Positions 8,452-17,492 are shown, counted from the first letter of the stretch. The stretch is DNA of 64,000 nt from Aureibaculum flavum (GCF_016406085.1 NZ_JAEHFJ010000003.1:560288-624287), one strand, 5' to 3'. The notes: a model not told the origin generated them from the sequence alone. Numbers and translations are program-made.

Positions 8452-8799
8452 ATGAAAAAAATATATTTTTTAAAAACTTGTGATACCTGCAGAAGAATTT
8501 TGAAAGAAATTAATACTGATGATTTTATACTTCAAGAAATTAAGACAACACCAGTAACTGTTAATCAGTTAGAAGAAATGTATGTTATGACGAATAGTTA
8601 TGAAGCACTATTTAATAAGCGGGCAAAAAAATATACAGCAATGGATTTAAAAAACCAAAGCTTGACTGAGAAAGACTATAAACAACTTATTTTAGAGGAG
8701 TATACCTTTTTAAAACGTCCTGTTATTATTGTAGGCGATAAAATTTTTGTTGGAAATGCAAAAAAAACAATTGAAGCATTAAAAGCATTGTTAGGTTAG
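8452..8799 (+). CDS. ArsC/Spx/YffB family thioredoxin-fold protein
   Basis: 115 residues with the ArsC-family fold. The motif CDTCRR near residues 10-15 supplies the active-site Cys with a second Cys two residues on, and FLKRPVIIVGD near residue 88 is the family's cis-proline/Arg segment. LFNKRAKKY supplies another conserved Arg. Family members are arsenate reductases, Spx regulators or YffB-like proteins of unknown role. No arsenic resistance genes are nearby, so arsenate reduction is uncertain. Many flavobacterial genomes carry such a lone copy. Confidence 0.82.
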   Translation: MKKIYFLKTCDTCRRILKEINTDDFILQEIKTTPVTVNQLEEMYVMTNSYEALFNKRAKKYTAMDLKNQSLTEKDYKQLILEEYTFLKRPVIIVGDKIFVGNAKKTIEALKALLG

Positions 8800-8904
8800 C
8801 TTTTTTACATTCTTTTAGAAACGTTGAAAGGAAAGGGAATACGTTTATTAGAGAAATTTTTAATACCTTAGAAGTGGAATTTGGATTATATAACTTCTTA
8901 GGAG

Positions 8905-9371
8905 ATGAAAAATTACATTTTAATTCTATTTTCGCTAATTCTTACTATTTCTTATGCTCAAAAAGAGAAGAATTCAGATTTAAAAGTGAGCGATGGCATT
9001 TTTAATGCTAATTTCACTTCAACTACAAAGATTACGGACCAATTATTTATAGAAAAGGGTATTAGTGTTGGGTATAATTTTGATGCCATGAGTTTAGAGT
9101 TACCTGTCCATTTTAAGTATAAAATCAATCAACAGCTAAGTTTTTTGCAGGGCCAAGCGTTTATACTACACGCAATATTAACCGTTATGGTAACTTATTA
9201 AATTCGACAGGATTTGGATCTTCTGCAGAAATAGGTTTACAATATGATTTTAACGAAAATGCGTATGCTAAATTTTTTTATAGACGTAATTTTAACGCTG
9301 CGGAAAATAGCAATTTAGGCATTAACGATATGGTTGACAGTGTCAATTTTAAATTGGGCTATCGATTTTGA
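8905..9371 (+). pseudogene. Frameshifted outer-membrane beta-barrel protein
   Basis: The first frame starts at 8905 with a signal peptide (MKNYILILFSLILTISYAQ) and barrel-like strands, then ends at 9201 in unlike sequence. From the T run at 9141-9146 the next frame continues perfectly in barrel style: FFAGPSVYTTRNINRYGN, then GFGSSAEIGLQYDF, and ends LGYRF at 9371. One extra T would join the frames into a 155-residue protein with a typical terminal Phe. Either the gene is broken by a one-base deletion in the homopolymer, or this is a sequencing error or a phase-variable tract. Function is unknown beyond the outer-membrane class. Confidence 0.75.
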
Positions 9372-9410
9372 TGGGATATTAATCTAAATTCAAACTCTTT
9401 ACTAATAATT

Positions 9411-10013
9411 CTATTTTTTTGCGTACAGCATTGGATTTAACTCATCGTCATTATACATTTTCATCTGTTTGTAGACTTTCATGTATTTTTTTCCTAGTGA
9501 TATATCATTCAGCAACTCGTCAATTGCAGTGGTTAAATCAACTCGTTGTTCCAAAAGAATATCTAACTTTAATTGACAATTGGCTCTATGTTTTTCAGAA
9601 GCAGATGCTCTATTCGCTTCTTCTTGCATGTGATAAATTTTTAATGCTAATATCGATAACCTATCGATTGCCCAAGCCGGACTTTCTGAGTTAATGGTTG
9701 CTTGCGGTTCAATTGTAATATTTTTGAATTTATCAAAGTAATAGCTATCAATATATTCAACCATATTGGTTCTATCTTGATTTGAAGCATCAATTTTTCG
9801 TTTCAAAGTCAATGCTTCTTCAGGATTAATATCTGGTAAACGTATGATGTCTTCATAATGCCATTGTACGGTATCAATCCAGCATTTCCTATATAATAAA
9901 TGTTCTAATGTGTTTTTATTAAAGGGGTTTTCAAAAGATTGATCAACCGAATCTTTTAAGTGATATTTCTTAATCACACTGTCAAATAAATTGTTAAATT
10001 CTGATGCTTGCAT
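9411..10013 (-). CDS. DUF4254 domain protein
   Basis: 200 residues, mostly helical, recognised as DUF4254 by NTLEHLLYRKCWIDTVQWHYED (in parts), LPDINPEEALTLKRKIDASNQDR split over residues 60-82, and the C-terminal LGKKYMKVYKQMKMYND. The family is widespread in Bacteroidota, often near glycosyltransferases, and has no known activity. It begins 2 bases after the coiled-coil-like gene at 10016, so the two are translationally coupled. It ends convergently 39 bases from the frameshifted barrel gene. Confidence 0.8.
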   Translation of the reverse strand: MQASEFNNLFDSVIKKYHLKDSVDQSFENPFNKNTLEHLLYRKCWIDTVQWHYEDIIRLPDINPEEALTLKRKIDASNQDRTNMVEYIDSYYFDKFKNITIEPQATINSESPAWAIDRLSILALKIYHMQEEANRASASEKHRANCQLKLDILLEQRVDLTTAIDELLNDISLGKKYMKVYKQMKMYNDDELNPMLYAKK

Positions 10014-10015
10014 TT

Positions 10016-10726
10016 TTACGAAAATTTTCTTTCAATAATATTAATTAACCTCGCTTCATATTCTTCTTTACCAGCCCAATTATAATCTGGTTTGATTTGA
10101 TTATAAATAAAATCTTTGGCCTCTTTTTCAGATTTTAAGGTATTCAGTTGAGACAAAACTCTATTAAAATCGGCTTGACTAAAATTAAATAAATTCTTTA
10201 CAAAAGCAATTCTATCATTTAAACCAATTTGAATCGTTTGATTAAACATCTTATCATTCAATGTTTTTTTCTCAGCAGGTCTATCATCATCGTCAAAGAG
10301 TGTAGATGTCTTATCTGCAGAAATAGAATCTCTAAACTCTTCTTTTATACTTATTTGATTGGCTTTTAATTTTCTAATGTCAATTTTAACTTTATCAAAT
10401 GTAGGTTCAAACATGCTTTTTTCCTCAACCTCTCTTTTGGGAGTTACCGGTTTCTCTATTGTTTTTATAGGAGTTTCAATTTTATGAACTACTGGTTTTA
10501 TACTACTCTTGTTTTCAATTTTTATTTTAACTTCTTCAACCAGTTCTTCTTTTGTTTTTTTAAGATTTGGAGTAGTAACAATGTAATCATCTACAAATGA
10601 TAATACGGAAAGTTTTTCATAAACTAATCTTGCCTTCTCTTTTAAAGCCAAAACTTCATCTTTATTTTTCATTTGTAAAATACTATGAGCTAGGCTCACT
10701 AGCTCCGCTTCCAGTTTTTTGTGCAT
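10016..10726 (-). CDS. Conserved Bacteroidota protein of unknown function
   Basis: 236 residues in three parts: a helical N-terminus (about 1-60, MHKKLEAELVSLAHSIL), a lysine/proline-rich low-complexity linker (about 70-110, with several KP and EKP repeats), and a compact C-terminal domain (about 155-236: LNDRIAFVKNLFNFSQADFN, ending IINIIERKFS-like). The NDR-FVKNLF pattern recurs in Bacteroidota hypothetical proteins in my memory. No enzyme motif, signal peptide or membrane helix is visible. It is the first gene of a two-gene unit with DUF4254, divergent from tdk. Confidence 0.65.
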   Translation of the reverse strand: MHKKLEAELVSLAHSILQMKNKDEVLALKEKARLVYEKLSVLSFVDDYIVTTPNLKKTKEELVEEVKIKIENKSSIKPVVHKIETPIKTIEKPVTPKREVEEKSMFEPTFDKVKIDIRKLKANQISIKEEFRDSISADKTSTLFDDDDRPAEKKTLNDKMFNQTIQIGLNDRIAFVKNLFNFSQADFNRVLSQLNTLKSEKEAKDFIYNQIKPDYNWAGKEEYEARLINIIERKFS

Positions 10727-10766
10727 AAAATGATAATTTTATTTATGTTGTAGGACTAATTTTTAA

Positions 10767-10774
10767 TAGATTTG
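10767..10774 (+). promoter_or_regulatory. Putative -7 box for tdk-alr
   Basis: TAGATTTG fits TAnnTTTG. A TTG at 10748-10750 is 16 bases upstream, one short of the usual 17-23 spacing. It would leave a leader of about 50 bases before tdk. Confidence 0.35.
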
Positions 10775-10831
10775 TTATGATTCTATAATCACAAAACATA
10801 TTACGAATATTACAACGCTTAAAATTACAAA

Positions 10832-11470
10832 ATGTTTCTCGAAAATACAGTAAATCAGGCAGAACAATTTGGTTGGATAGAGGTGATCTGCGGTTCTATG
10901 TTTTCTGGTAAAACGGAAGAATTAATTCGTCGACTAAAAAGAGCTCAATTTGCCAAACAAAAGGTGGAGATCTTTAAGCCAGAAATTGATACACGTTATG
11001 ATGATGAAAATGTAGTTTCTCATGATGCTAATGAATTCCGTTCTACACCAGTACCGGCAGCGGCAAATATTAGAATTTTAGCGAATGATGTAGATGTAGT
11101 AGGTATAGACGAAGCCCAGTTTTTTGATGATGAAATTGTAGCTGTCTGTAATGATTTGGCAAATAGAGGTGTTAGAGTTATAGTTGCAGGGTTAGATATG
11201 GATTTTAAAGGGAACCCTTTTGGACCCATGCCCGCATTGATGGCTACAGCTGAATATGTTACAAAAGTACATGCTGTGTGTACTAAAACAGGAAACCTAG
11301 CCCATTATAGTCATAGAAAAATAATGAATGATAATTTGGTATTTCTAGGTGAAACAGAAGAGTATGAACCCTTGAGTAGAGCCGCCTATTATAAAGAAAT
11401 ATTGCAAGAAAAATTAAAGCATGTTGAGGTAAAAGATGCTGAGAAAATTACACCTAAATCAAAATTGTAA
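10832..11470 (+). CDS. tdk: Thymidine kinase (TK1 type)
   Basis: Phosphorylates thymidine to dTMP in the salvage pathway. 212 residues with the P-loop GSMFSGKT at 21-28, the DEAQFF Walker B and lid region, and the nucleoside-binding [14 protein letters not shown]. The zinc-binding Cys set of TK1 enzymes is reduced: [16 protein letters not shown] keeps one Cys where two are usual, and the C-terminal CxxC is absent. I recall the same loss in other Bacteroidota enzymes. The stop is immediately followed by the alr start, so the two are cotranscribed. Confidence 0.93.
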   Translation: MFLENTVNQAEQFGWIEVICGSMFSGKTEELIRRLKRAQFAKQKVEIFKPEIDTRYDDENVVSHDANEFRSTPVPAAANIRILANDVDVVGIDEAQFFDDEIVAVCNDLANRGVRVIVAGLDMDFKGNPFGPMPALMATAEYVTKVHAVCTKTGNLAHYSHRKIMNDNLVFLGETEEYEPLSRAAYYKEILQEKLKHVEVKDAEKITPKSKL

Positions 11471-12574
11471 ATGACTAAAACGGCCGAAACGGTTTTAGAA
11501 ATTGATTTAAATGCACTTCAGCATAATTTTGAATACATAAAGTCAAAACTAAAGCCTAATACAAAAACTTTAGCAGTTGTAAAAGCTTTTGGATATGGTA
11601 CAGATGCCTGTGTCATTGCCAAACATTTAGAAAAACTAAATGTTGATTACTTTGCTGTAGCTTATGTTGATGAGGGTGTTGCATTACGAAAAGCTGGTGT
11701 TAAAACTCCAATTTTAGTTTTGCATCCGCAAATTGTTCATTTTAAACTTTTAATCGAGCACTGCTTAGAACCTAATATATTTAGTGAAAGAGTCTTAATG
11801 GCTTTTATTGATTTGATGGAATCTGAAAATCAAAAGCAGTACCCCATACACCTTAAATTTAATACTGGTTTAAATAGATTAGGTTTTAAAATAGAAGATG
11901 TTGATACAATTAGTGGTTATTTACATAATACAACAACTGTCAAAGTAGCTTCTATATTCTCTCATTTAGTAGCGAGTGAAGATTTAAATGAACGAGAATT
12001 CTCAGAGAACCAAATTAATCTATTTAACAAAATTATTGATACGTTTAAATCAAAACTAAACGATCAACCCATATTTCATATGGCAAATACTTCAGGTATT
12101 TTAAACTATCCCAATGCCCATTTTGATATGGTTCGGATAGGAATCAGTCTTTATGGTTTTGCTAATGAGCAAAAATATACGGAACAACTAAGGAATGTAG
12201 CTTCATTAAAATCCATTATATCTCAGATTCATACTATTGATAAAGGGGAATCTGTCGGATATAATAGAGGTTTTACTGCTGGTAAAGAGATAAAAACAGC
12301 AACAATACCCATAGGCCATGCTGATGGTATTCATAGATCTTTCGGTAAGGGTAAAGGGTATGTTACCATAAATGGATCTAAGGCTCCTATAGTTGGCAAT
12401 GTTTGTATGGATATGATAATGGTTGATGTTACAAATATTAATTGTGAAGAAGGAGATGAAGTGGTTATTTTTAATAGTCAGCAAACAATAATTGAATTAG
12501 CGTCCGCTATTGATACAATTCCTTATGAAATATTAACAGCAATTTCACAACGTGTAAAAAGAATTGTTAAGTAA
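11471..12574 (+). CDS. alr: Alanine racemase
   Basis: Interconverts L- and D-alanine for peptidoglycan synthesis. The 367-residue length is standard for the single-domain bacterial enzyme. The PLP lysine is K38 in VVKAFGYGTDA, the second catalytic base is Y264 in SVGYNRGF, and the C-terminal domain carries GNVCMDMIMVDVT and IPYEILTAISQRVKR. Its ATG abuts the tdk stop codon with no gap. A separate promoter for mscL lies near its 3' end. Confidence 0.95.
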   Translation: MTKTAETVLEIDLNALQHNFEYIKSKLKPNTKTLAVVKAFGYGTDACVIAKHLEKLNVDYFAVAYVDEGVALRKAGVKTPILVLHPQIVHFKLLIEHCLEPNIFSERVLMAFIDLMESENQKQYPIHLKFNTGLNRLGFKIEDVDTISGYLHNTTTVKVASIFSHLVASEDLNEREFSENQINLFNKIIDTFKSKLNDQPIFHMANTSGILNYPNAHFDMVRIGISLYGFANEQKYTEQLRNVASLKSIISQIHTIDKGESVGYNRGFTAGKEIKTATIPIGHADGIHRSFGKGKGYVTINGSKAPIVGNVCMDMIMVDVTNINCEEGDEVVIFNSQQTIIELASAIDTIPYEILTAISQRVKRIVK

Positions 12575-12596
12575 ATGTTAAATTTACGTATATTTG
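12564..12596 (+). promoter_or_regulatory. Promoter of mscL
   Basis: TTG at 12564-12566, a 22-base spacer and TATATTTG at 12589-12596 match the flavobacterial consensus. It lies at the very end of alr and in the gap after it, about 30 bases before mscL. Confidence 0.55.
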
Positions 12597-12625
12597 CAAT
12601 CTATTAACCTATTAAATAAACTAAA

Positions 12626-13027
12626 ATGTTAAAAGAATTTAAGAATTTTATTATGTCAGGCAACGTCATAGACTTTGCTGTTGCTGTTATTTTGGCTGGT
12701 GCCGTTGGTCTTATGGTAAACGGATTTGTCAATGACATTGTTATGCCTGTTGTTGGCCATTTTGCTGGAGGAATGGACTTTGCTAGTTTGAAATATGTAC
12801 TATCTCCTGCAGAATTAGCTGCTGATGGTGCTGTTGTAAAAGCTGAAAATGCTGTACGATGGGGAGCATGGATCAATACTATTATCAATTTAATTATTGT
12901 TGGTTTTGTATTGTTCATGATAGTAAAAGCTTACAATAAAACCAAGAAACCAGTTGAAGCTGCTGCTCCAGCCGGACCTTCTCAAGAAGATTTATTAGCT
13001 GAAATTAGAGATTTATTGAAAAAATAA
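12626..13027 (+). CDS. mscL: Large-conductance mechanosensitive channel
   Basis: Opens under membrane tension to release solutes during osmotic downshock. 133 residues with the amphipathic N-terminal helix MLKEFKNFIMSGNVIDFAVA, the pore helix VILAGAVGLMVNGFVNDIVMPVVG in outline, a periplasmic loop rich in Ala, a second membrane helix near 90-110, and the C-terminal cytoplasmic helix EDLLAEIRDLLKK. Length and order are exactly those of the family. It has its own promoter and ends at a strong terminator. Confidence 0.95.
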   Translation: MLKEFKNFIMSGNVIDFAVAVILAGAVGLMVNGFVNDIVMPVVGHFAGGMDFASLKYVLSPAELAADGAVVKAENAVRWGAWINTIINLIIVGFVLFMIVKAYNKTKKPVEAAAPAGPSQEDLLAEIRDLLKK

Positions 13028-13054
13028 TTTTCGAAAACCAAAATCAATTGACCT

Positions 13055-13086
13055 AAAAAACCCGAGTTGAAAAACTCGGGTTTTTT
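13055..13086. terminator. Bidirectional rho-independent terminator
   Basis: CCCGAGTT (13061-13068), GAAA tetraloop, AACTCGGG (13073-13080), with six A before and six T after. It ends mscL from the left and the MOSC gene (stop at 13108) from the right. Confidence 0.9.
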
Positions 13087-13107
13087 GTTTTTTAGAAATA
13101 AAAGTAT

Positions 13108-13668
13108 TTATTGTTTATGTTTCTTTGAATGATAAACTTCTGCAATTGTAGGATTCTCATATGCGGTTTCAAGCAATATCAATTCATCATTAACAGTTAC
13201 ACTACCTTTTTTTAGTACCTTAAAATAGACACCACATTTAGTAGAATTCCAGAATTGTTTAACAATTGATTGGTCATTAAATCGAATACCTAGCTTGTAA
13301 CAGGGCTCTCTAGGTTCAGTAACTTGAATTTTAACCTCACCTAATTGATAAATTTCACCCACATGTATTTGAGTTTCTTCTAACTGATCGAATGTTATGT
13401 TTTCGCCAAAAATACCGTATTGCCAATCTAAATTAGGATGTAGTTCCTTAAAATGAGAATAATGATTTTCGCCATATGCATAAACTGCCTTATCAATACC
13501 TCCGTGGTGTTTTCTGTCTGCAATAGCATCGTCTTTTACAAATTCTGTATCTAAAAAGATAGCGTCTTTAACAGGAAATTTAAAGATGCCAGTTTCAACA
13601 GTTTTATTTCGCCATTGAATGATTCTTTTTTCACCGATATTGAGAGATATTATTTTCATTGATTTCAT
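13108..13668 (-). CDS. MOSC domain protein (YiiM-like)
   Basis: 186 residues of MOSC (molybdenum cofactor sulfurase C-terminal) domain. Landmarks are HHGGIDKAVYAYGENHY (about residues 57-73), GIFGENITFDQL, and the cysteine motif TEPREPCYKLGIRF, whose Cys is the proposed sulfur carrier or Moco ligand. YiiM in E. coli helps detoxify N-hydroxylated bases with Moco. That this organism makes Moco is supported by the moa/moe genes 45 kb away. The gene may start at either ATG (MKSMKIISLNIG); the second gives the more usual N-terminus. Confidence 0.85.
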   Translation of the reverse strand: MKSMKIISLNIGEKRIIQWRNKTVETGIFKFPVKDAIFLDTEFVKDDAIADRKHHGGIDKAVYAYGENHYSHFKELHPNLDWQYGIFGENITFDQLEETQIHVGEIYQLGEVKIQVTEPREPCYKLGIRFNDQSIVKQFWNSTKCGVYFKVLKKGSVTVNDELILLETAYENPTIAEVYHSKKHKQ

Positions 13669-13726
13669 GCATTAGTTTATTAATGAAAAATAGGTAAAAG
13701 AAGAAAGTGTTCTTGTTTTAGTACCT

Positions 13727-15226
13727 CTAAGATTGTACTTTTTTTGATGTTAACTTATCTGCTATTTTTCGGTCATTTGATAATCTTGGTATTTTATTTT
13801 GCCCTCCTAATTTACCTATAGATTTCATATAATCTTGAAAACCATCTTTTTTTATTTTGGTTACCTTGAGAGTCTGAAGGATATTTCCGACAATTAAATC
13901 GTAATAATAGGAGTTTTGTTCCTGCATACTATTGTCGATTTTAGAGATAAAATCGGTCATATCAACAGGTTCTTTTTCAAATTCAATAAACCATTCGTGA
14001 TAAGGCAGTCCACTCTCAGGATTGGTTTGAGGTGCAACAGTAAATTCGTTTACGGATATCCCTGTGCCTTCTGTAGCCGCTTTTAAAGCATGTTCAACTT
14101 CTTTTGCAATAACATGCTCACCAAATGCAGAAATAAAGTGTTTTATTCTTCCAGAAACTATAATTCGATATGGCTTTAATGAAGTAAATTGAACAGTGTC
14201 TCCAATATTATATCCCCAAAGACCGGCGTTGGTTGAAATTATCATTACATAATTTACTTCTAATTCTACATCAGAAATAGTAATTCTCTCCGGGTTTTCA
14301 TCAAAGAATTCATCTGCTTTTATAAACTCATAGAAAATACCACCGTTTAATAGGAGTAGCATTCCCTTTTCATTTTGTTTATCTTGAAAAGCAAAAAAAC
14401 CTTCCGAAGCAGGAAAAAGTTCAATAGAATCAACTTTTTTACCAATCATTTTCTCAAACTTATTACGATATGGCTCAAAATTTACACCACCATAAACGAA
14501 TAAATTAAAATTTGGGAAAATTTCGCTAATACTTTTACCTGATTTCGCTGTTAATTTTTCAAAATACATCTGCACCCAAGAAGGAATTCCACTAATTAAA
14601 GTCATATCTTCTTGTATGGTTTCTTCAACGATGGCATCTACCTTAGTCTCCCAATCGTCAATACAGTTGGTTTCCCAACTTGGCATTCTGTTCTTTTGTA
14701 AGTAATTAGGTACAAAATGTGCAACAATGCCTGACAGTCTACCTGTTTTTATACCTTTTTTTTCATCAATAATGGGGCTACCTTGAAGAAATATCATTTT
14801 ACCATTTACAAAATCAGTATTACCAGTTTCAGCGATATACATTAATAATGCATTCCGGGCTGCTTTGATATGGAAAGGCATTGATTCTTTAGTTAGCGGA
14901 ATGTATTTGGCACCAGAAGTGGTTCCAGAAGTTTTGGCAAAATAGAGTGGTTTTCCACGCCATAATACATCAGATTTACCTTGTAGAATTTGCTCAACAT
15001 AAGGTTTTAAATCTTCGTAGTCTCTAATGGGAACATTGACTTTAAATTCTTGATAAGAATTGATATTCTTAAAGTTATGATCTTTGCCAAATGTGGTATT
15101 TTTGGCTTGAGCAATTAATTTTTTAAAGACTTTTTCTTGCGTCTTTTTTGGTTCTGCAGCCCATTTATAAACCCGGTTTTGGATCCGTTTAGCAATGGGT
15201 TTCGCTAAAATAGATTTGACATTCAT
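13727..15226 (-). CDS. GH3-type acyl-adenylating enzyme
   Basis: 499 residues of the GH3 family (ANL adenylating superfamily). The ATP-binding loop FAKTSGTTSGAKYIPLT (about 100-116) and later motifs ELFPASEGFFAFQ, NAGLWGYNIGDTV and SGRIKHFISAFGEHV are clear. Plant GH3 enzymes join amino acids to jasmonate or auxin; bacterial substrates are mostly unknown, so no substrate is claimed. Its start overlaps the stop of the M23 peptidase gene upstream by one base. This pair recurs in flavobacteria as far as I recall. Confidence 0.88.
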   Translation of the reverse strand: MNVKSILAKPIAKRIQNRVYKWAAEPKKTQEKVFKKLIAQAKNTTFGKDHNFKNINSYQEFKVNVPIRDYEDLKPYVEQILQGKSDVLWRGKPLYFAKTSGTTSGAKYIPLTKESMPFHIKAARNALLMYIAETGNTDFVNGKMIFLQGSPIIDEKKGIKTGRLSGIVAHFVPNYLQKNRMPSWETNCIDDWETKVDAIVEETIQEDMTLISGIPSWVQMYFEKLTAKSGKSISEIFPNFNLFVYGGVNFEPYRNKFEKMIGKKVDSIELFPASEGFFAFQDKQNEKGMLLLLNGGIFYEFIKADEFFDENPERITISDVELEVNYVMIISTNAGLWGYNIGDTVQFTSLKPYRIIVSGRIKHFISAFGEHVIAKEVEHALKAATEGTGISVNEFTVAPQTNPESGLPYHEWFIEFEKEPVDMTDFISKIDNSMQEQNSYYYDLIVGNILQTLKVTKIKKDGFQDYMKSIGKLGGQNKIPRLSNDRKIADKLTSKKVQS

Positions 15227-16095
15227 TATTTAAAATCTATAAAGTTTAAAGGATTTACAGGAAAACCATCATTCCATAGCTCAAAATGCAGGTGGGGTCC
15301 AGTAGATAGCTCGCCAGTTGAACCGGCATTGGCTATTGCTTCACCCGTCTTTACAATATCACCTTGCTCTTTATGTATAGATGAATTGTGTTTGTATACA
15401 GATAAAAATCCCTTTGCGTGTTCTAAAATAATAACAAACCCAGTTTCTGCTGTAAAACCAGTGAAGATTACAGTACCATCAGCCACAGCTTTTACTGGAG
15501 AATCTTTTTCTACAGCAATATCTATAGCATAATGTTTTTCTTCGGGATTAAAAACATCGGTTATTTTACCTGAAATAGGAGCAAAGAATACCAAATCAGT
15601 TTTTTTGGTAGCTTTTTCAAAAACACTAAACCGATCTTCGCGTTCAACTTCTTCTCTAAAGACAGAGTCTAAAGGTGAAATTTTGGTATCTAAATTAACA
15701 TCTTCAATGCGAAGTTGCTCTTCAATAGAATCTCTATTTACAGCGATATCTTTAACCTTACCAGTGAGTACTTGTTGAATATTATGTAAATACACATCAT
15801 TAACGGCCAGTTTCTGCTGTAAAGAATCTACCTTATATACCAAATCAGTTGCTTGTCTCTTTAAAGCTGTAGATGAATAACCAGGAATGTATTCTTTTAA
15901 TGGAGTAAATGCTATTAAAAAAATGGTAGAACCAATTAGAATTACTGAAAATAAAGAGCTTAATATTAATACATTAAGCCTGTTTAATTTAAAAGAAAAA
16001 CGTTCTTCAAAAGTATCTTCATTTAATACCACAAAGCGGTATTTAAACGTAAGTTTCTCTTTAATTTTTGCTTTATTTTCCTTTTTTTTTGCCAT
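15226..16095 (-). CDS. M23 family membrane-anchored metallopeptidase
   Basis: 289 residues: a cytoplasmic N-terminus, one membrane helix near 43-66 (VLILSSLFSVILIGSTIFLIAF), a periplasmic coiled-coil stretch (about 78-145) and a C-terminal LytM/M23 domain. Zinc ligands appear in HYAIDIAV (H and D) and GPHLHFELW. Such proteins cut peptidoglycan crosslinks or, when degenerate, activate amidases; all ligands seem present here. It is the first gene of a two-gene unit with the GH3-like gene. Confidence 0.9.
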   Translation of the reverse strand: MAKKKENKAKIKEKLTFKYRFVVLNEDTFEERFSFKLNRLNVLILSSLFSVILIGSTIFLIAFTPLKEYIPGYSSTALKRQATDLVYKVDSLQQKLAVNDVYLHNIQQVLTGKVKDIAVNRDSIEEQLRIEDVNLDTKISPLDSVFREEVEREDRFSVFEKATKKTDLVFFAPISGKITDVFNPEEKHYAIDIAVEKDSPVKAVADGTVIFTGFTAETGFVIILEHAKGFLSVYKHNSSIHKEQGDIVKTGEAIANAGSTGELSTGPHLHFELWNDGFPVNPLNFIDFK

Positions 16096-16105
16096 TAGTT
16101 AGTAA

Positions 16106-16113
16106 CAAATATA
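16106..16113 (-). promoter_or_regulatory. Putative -7 box for the M23 peptidase gene
   Basis: Read on the minus strand, TATATTTG fits TAnnTTTG and lies 10 bases before the start codon. No matching TTG is seen at the right distance. Confidence 0.35.
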
Positions 16114-16182
16114 CAACGGTTTTTTGAGTTAGAAATGGTTTATAAAACCGCAAAATTAGATATTTTCTTAATTCATCTAGAA

Positions 16183-16764
16183 TTACTTGTAAAAATTCAT
16201 TTCATCAATATATTGCCAAACCTTGCAAGGTAATAGCGGTTTTATATTTTTATGATTGGCGATAGCTTTACGAATAAACGTGGAGGAAATTTCCATAATC
16301 GGGGCATCAACAGGATGAATTTTTGGGTGATTGTCAAATCTAGTTATAGGTTTTTCGCCAGCATAAATTCTAGGGTATACGTAAATATTGTATACTTCTA
16401 GAATTACCTCATAATTTTTCCATTTATGGAAAGAAGCCAAATTATCTTCACCCACAATCAAGTTAAATTGATGTTGCGGGTGTTTTTCTGCCAAATGTAC
16501 TAGTGTATTGATGGTGTAGTTGGGCTGAGGTAAGTCAAACTCAATCTTTGAAGGTTTCAATTTAGGATAGTCTTCTGTAGCAAGGCTAACCAATTGATAA
16601 CGATGATTATCTGCTAATAAGGTCGATTTTTTTTTAAATGGCGAATGTGGCGTTATTACCATCCAAATTTCGTCTAAATCAGAAAATTCAACCATATGAT
16701 TGGCAATGGCCAAATGTCCTACATGAATGGGGTTAAAAGTCCCAAAGTACAAGCCAATTTTCAT
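16183..16764 (-). CDS. nadD: Nicotinate-nucleotide adenylyltransferase
   Basis: Adds AMP to nicotinate mononucleotide in NAD synthesis. 193 residues with the nucleotidyltransferase signature GTFNPIHVGHLAIA (8-21), the NadD-type motif VITPHSPFKKK, and the C-terminal ISSTFIRKAIANHKNIKPLLP, equivalent to ISSTxIR. Its start overlaps the gmk stop by four bases, so gmk and nadD are coupled. Confidence 0.95.
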   Translation of the reverse strand: MKIGLYFGTFNPIHVGHLAIANHMVEFSDLDEIWMVITPHSPFKKKSTLLADNHRYQLVSLATEDYPKLKPSKIEFDLPQPNYTINTLVHLAEKHPQHQFNLIVGEDNLASFHKWKNYEVILEVYNIYVYPRIYAGEKPITRFDNHPKIHPVDAPIMEISSTFIRKAIANHKNIKPLLPCKVWQYIDEMNFYK

Positions 16765-17372
16765 TTGGTATAATTATTATTATCTACAAAATTTGCAACC
16801 AACTCTTCTGCCTCTTTTAAGGCAACTGCTAAATCGTAATTTTTTATAATTTGATCAAATTGTGGAGCAGTAGCCAGTTCAACAGAAGCTTTTGCGATAC
16901 GCATATTAATGCGATCTTCACTTTCTGTTTTTCGTTTTTTTAATCTAATTTTTAATTCGTCAACACTCGGTGGTTTTACAAATACAGCCAAAGTTTCTTC
17001 AGGGAATTTCTTTTTAATCCTTAATCCACCAGCAACATCAATATCAAAAATTACATGTTTCCCCAATGCCCATATACGTTCTACTTCACTTTTTAATGTA
17101 CCGTAAAAATTATCTCTATAGACTTCTTCCCATTCTAAAAAGTCATCATTTTTAATATGATTTTTAAAATCTTTTGTACTAATAAAATAATAATCAGAAC
17201 CATTAATTTCTTCACCACGAGGCTCACGAGAAGTAGCCGAAATAGAAAATTCTAAATTCAGGTCTTTTAGGCCCAACAAATGTCTTACAATTGTAGTTTT
17301 ACCTGATCCTGATGGTGCAGAAAAGACAATGAGTTTACCTTTTTTTAGATTAGAGATTTTACTTGAAGACAT
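16761..17372 (-). CDS. gmk: Guanylate kinase
   Basis: Phosphorylates GMP to GDP. 203 residues with the P-loop FSAPSGSGKTTIV (about 18-30), the GMP-binding SATSREPRGEEINGSDYYF region, and EWEEVYRDNFYGT. The last residues run into nadD. The order yicC-gmk-nadD on one strand is common in Bacteroidota. A 136-base gap separates it from yicC, so it may have its own promoter, although none is clear. Confidence 0.95.
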   Translation of the reverse strand: MSSSKISNLKKGKLIVFSAPSGSGKTTIVRHLLGLKDLNLEFSISATSREPRGEEINGSDYYFISTKDFKNHIKNDDFLEWEEVYRDNFYGTLKSEVERIWALGKHVIFDIDVAGGLRIKKKFPEETLAVFVKPPSVDELKIRLKKRKTESEDRINMRIAKASVELATAPQFDQIIKNYDLAVALKEAEELVANFVDNNNYTK

Positions 17373-17419
17373 ATATTTCTTTACCTTTTTAAAAACACTA
17401 ATAAATACTTAGCAGTGTT

Positions 17420-17445
17420 TAATTATTTGATTTAGTTAATAATTA
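17420..17445. repeat. Inverted repeat in the yicC-gmk gap
   Basis: TAATTATT (17420-17427) and AATAATTA (17438-17445) form a perfect 8-base inverted repeat. It lies between the yicC stop and the gmk start, one of several dyads there. AT-only sequence makes chance formation quite possible. Confidence 0.3.
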
Positions 17446-17492
17446 GGGTTAACTACCAGTCTGTTATGTTAAAATAATACTGATTGGTATGT

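Noticed and set aside
12604-12918. 104-codon open frame opposite mscL
   Set aside because: It is the exact antisense of the mscL gene, is rich in Thr/Ala/Pro as expected for such shadows, and has no family features.
16117-16150. CGGTTTT and AAAACCG as a terminator after nadD
   Set aside because: The loop is 20 bases and there is no clear T run after it on the minus strand, so it does not meet the usual standard.
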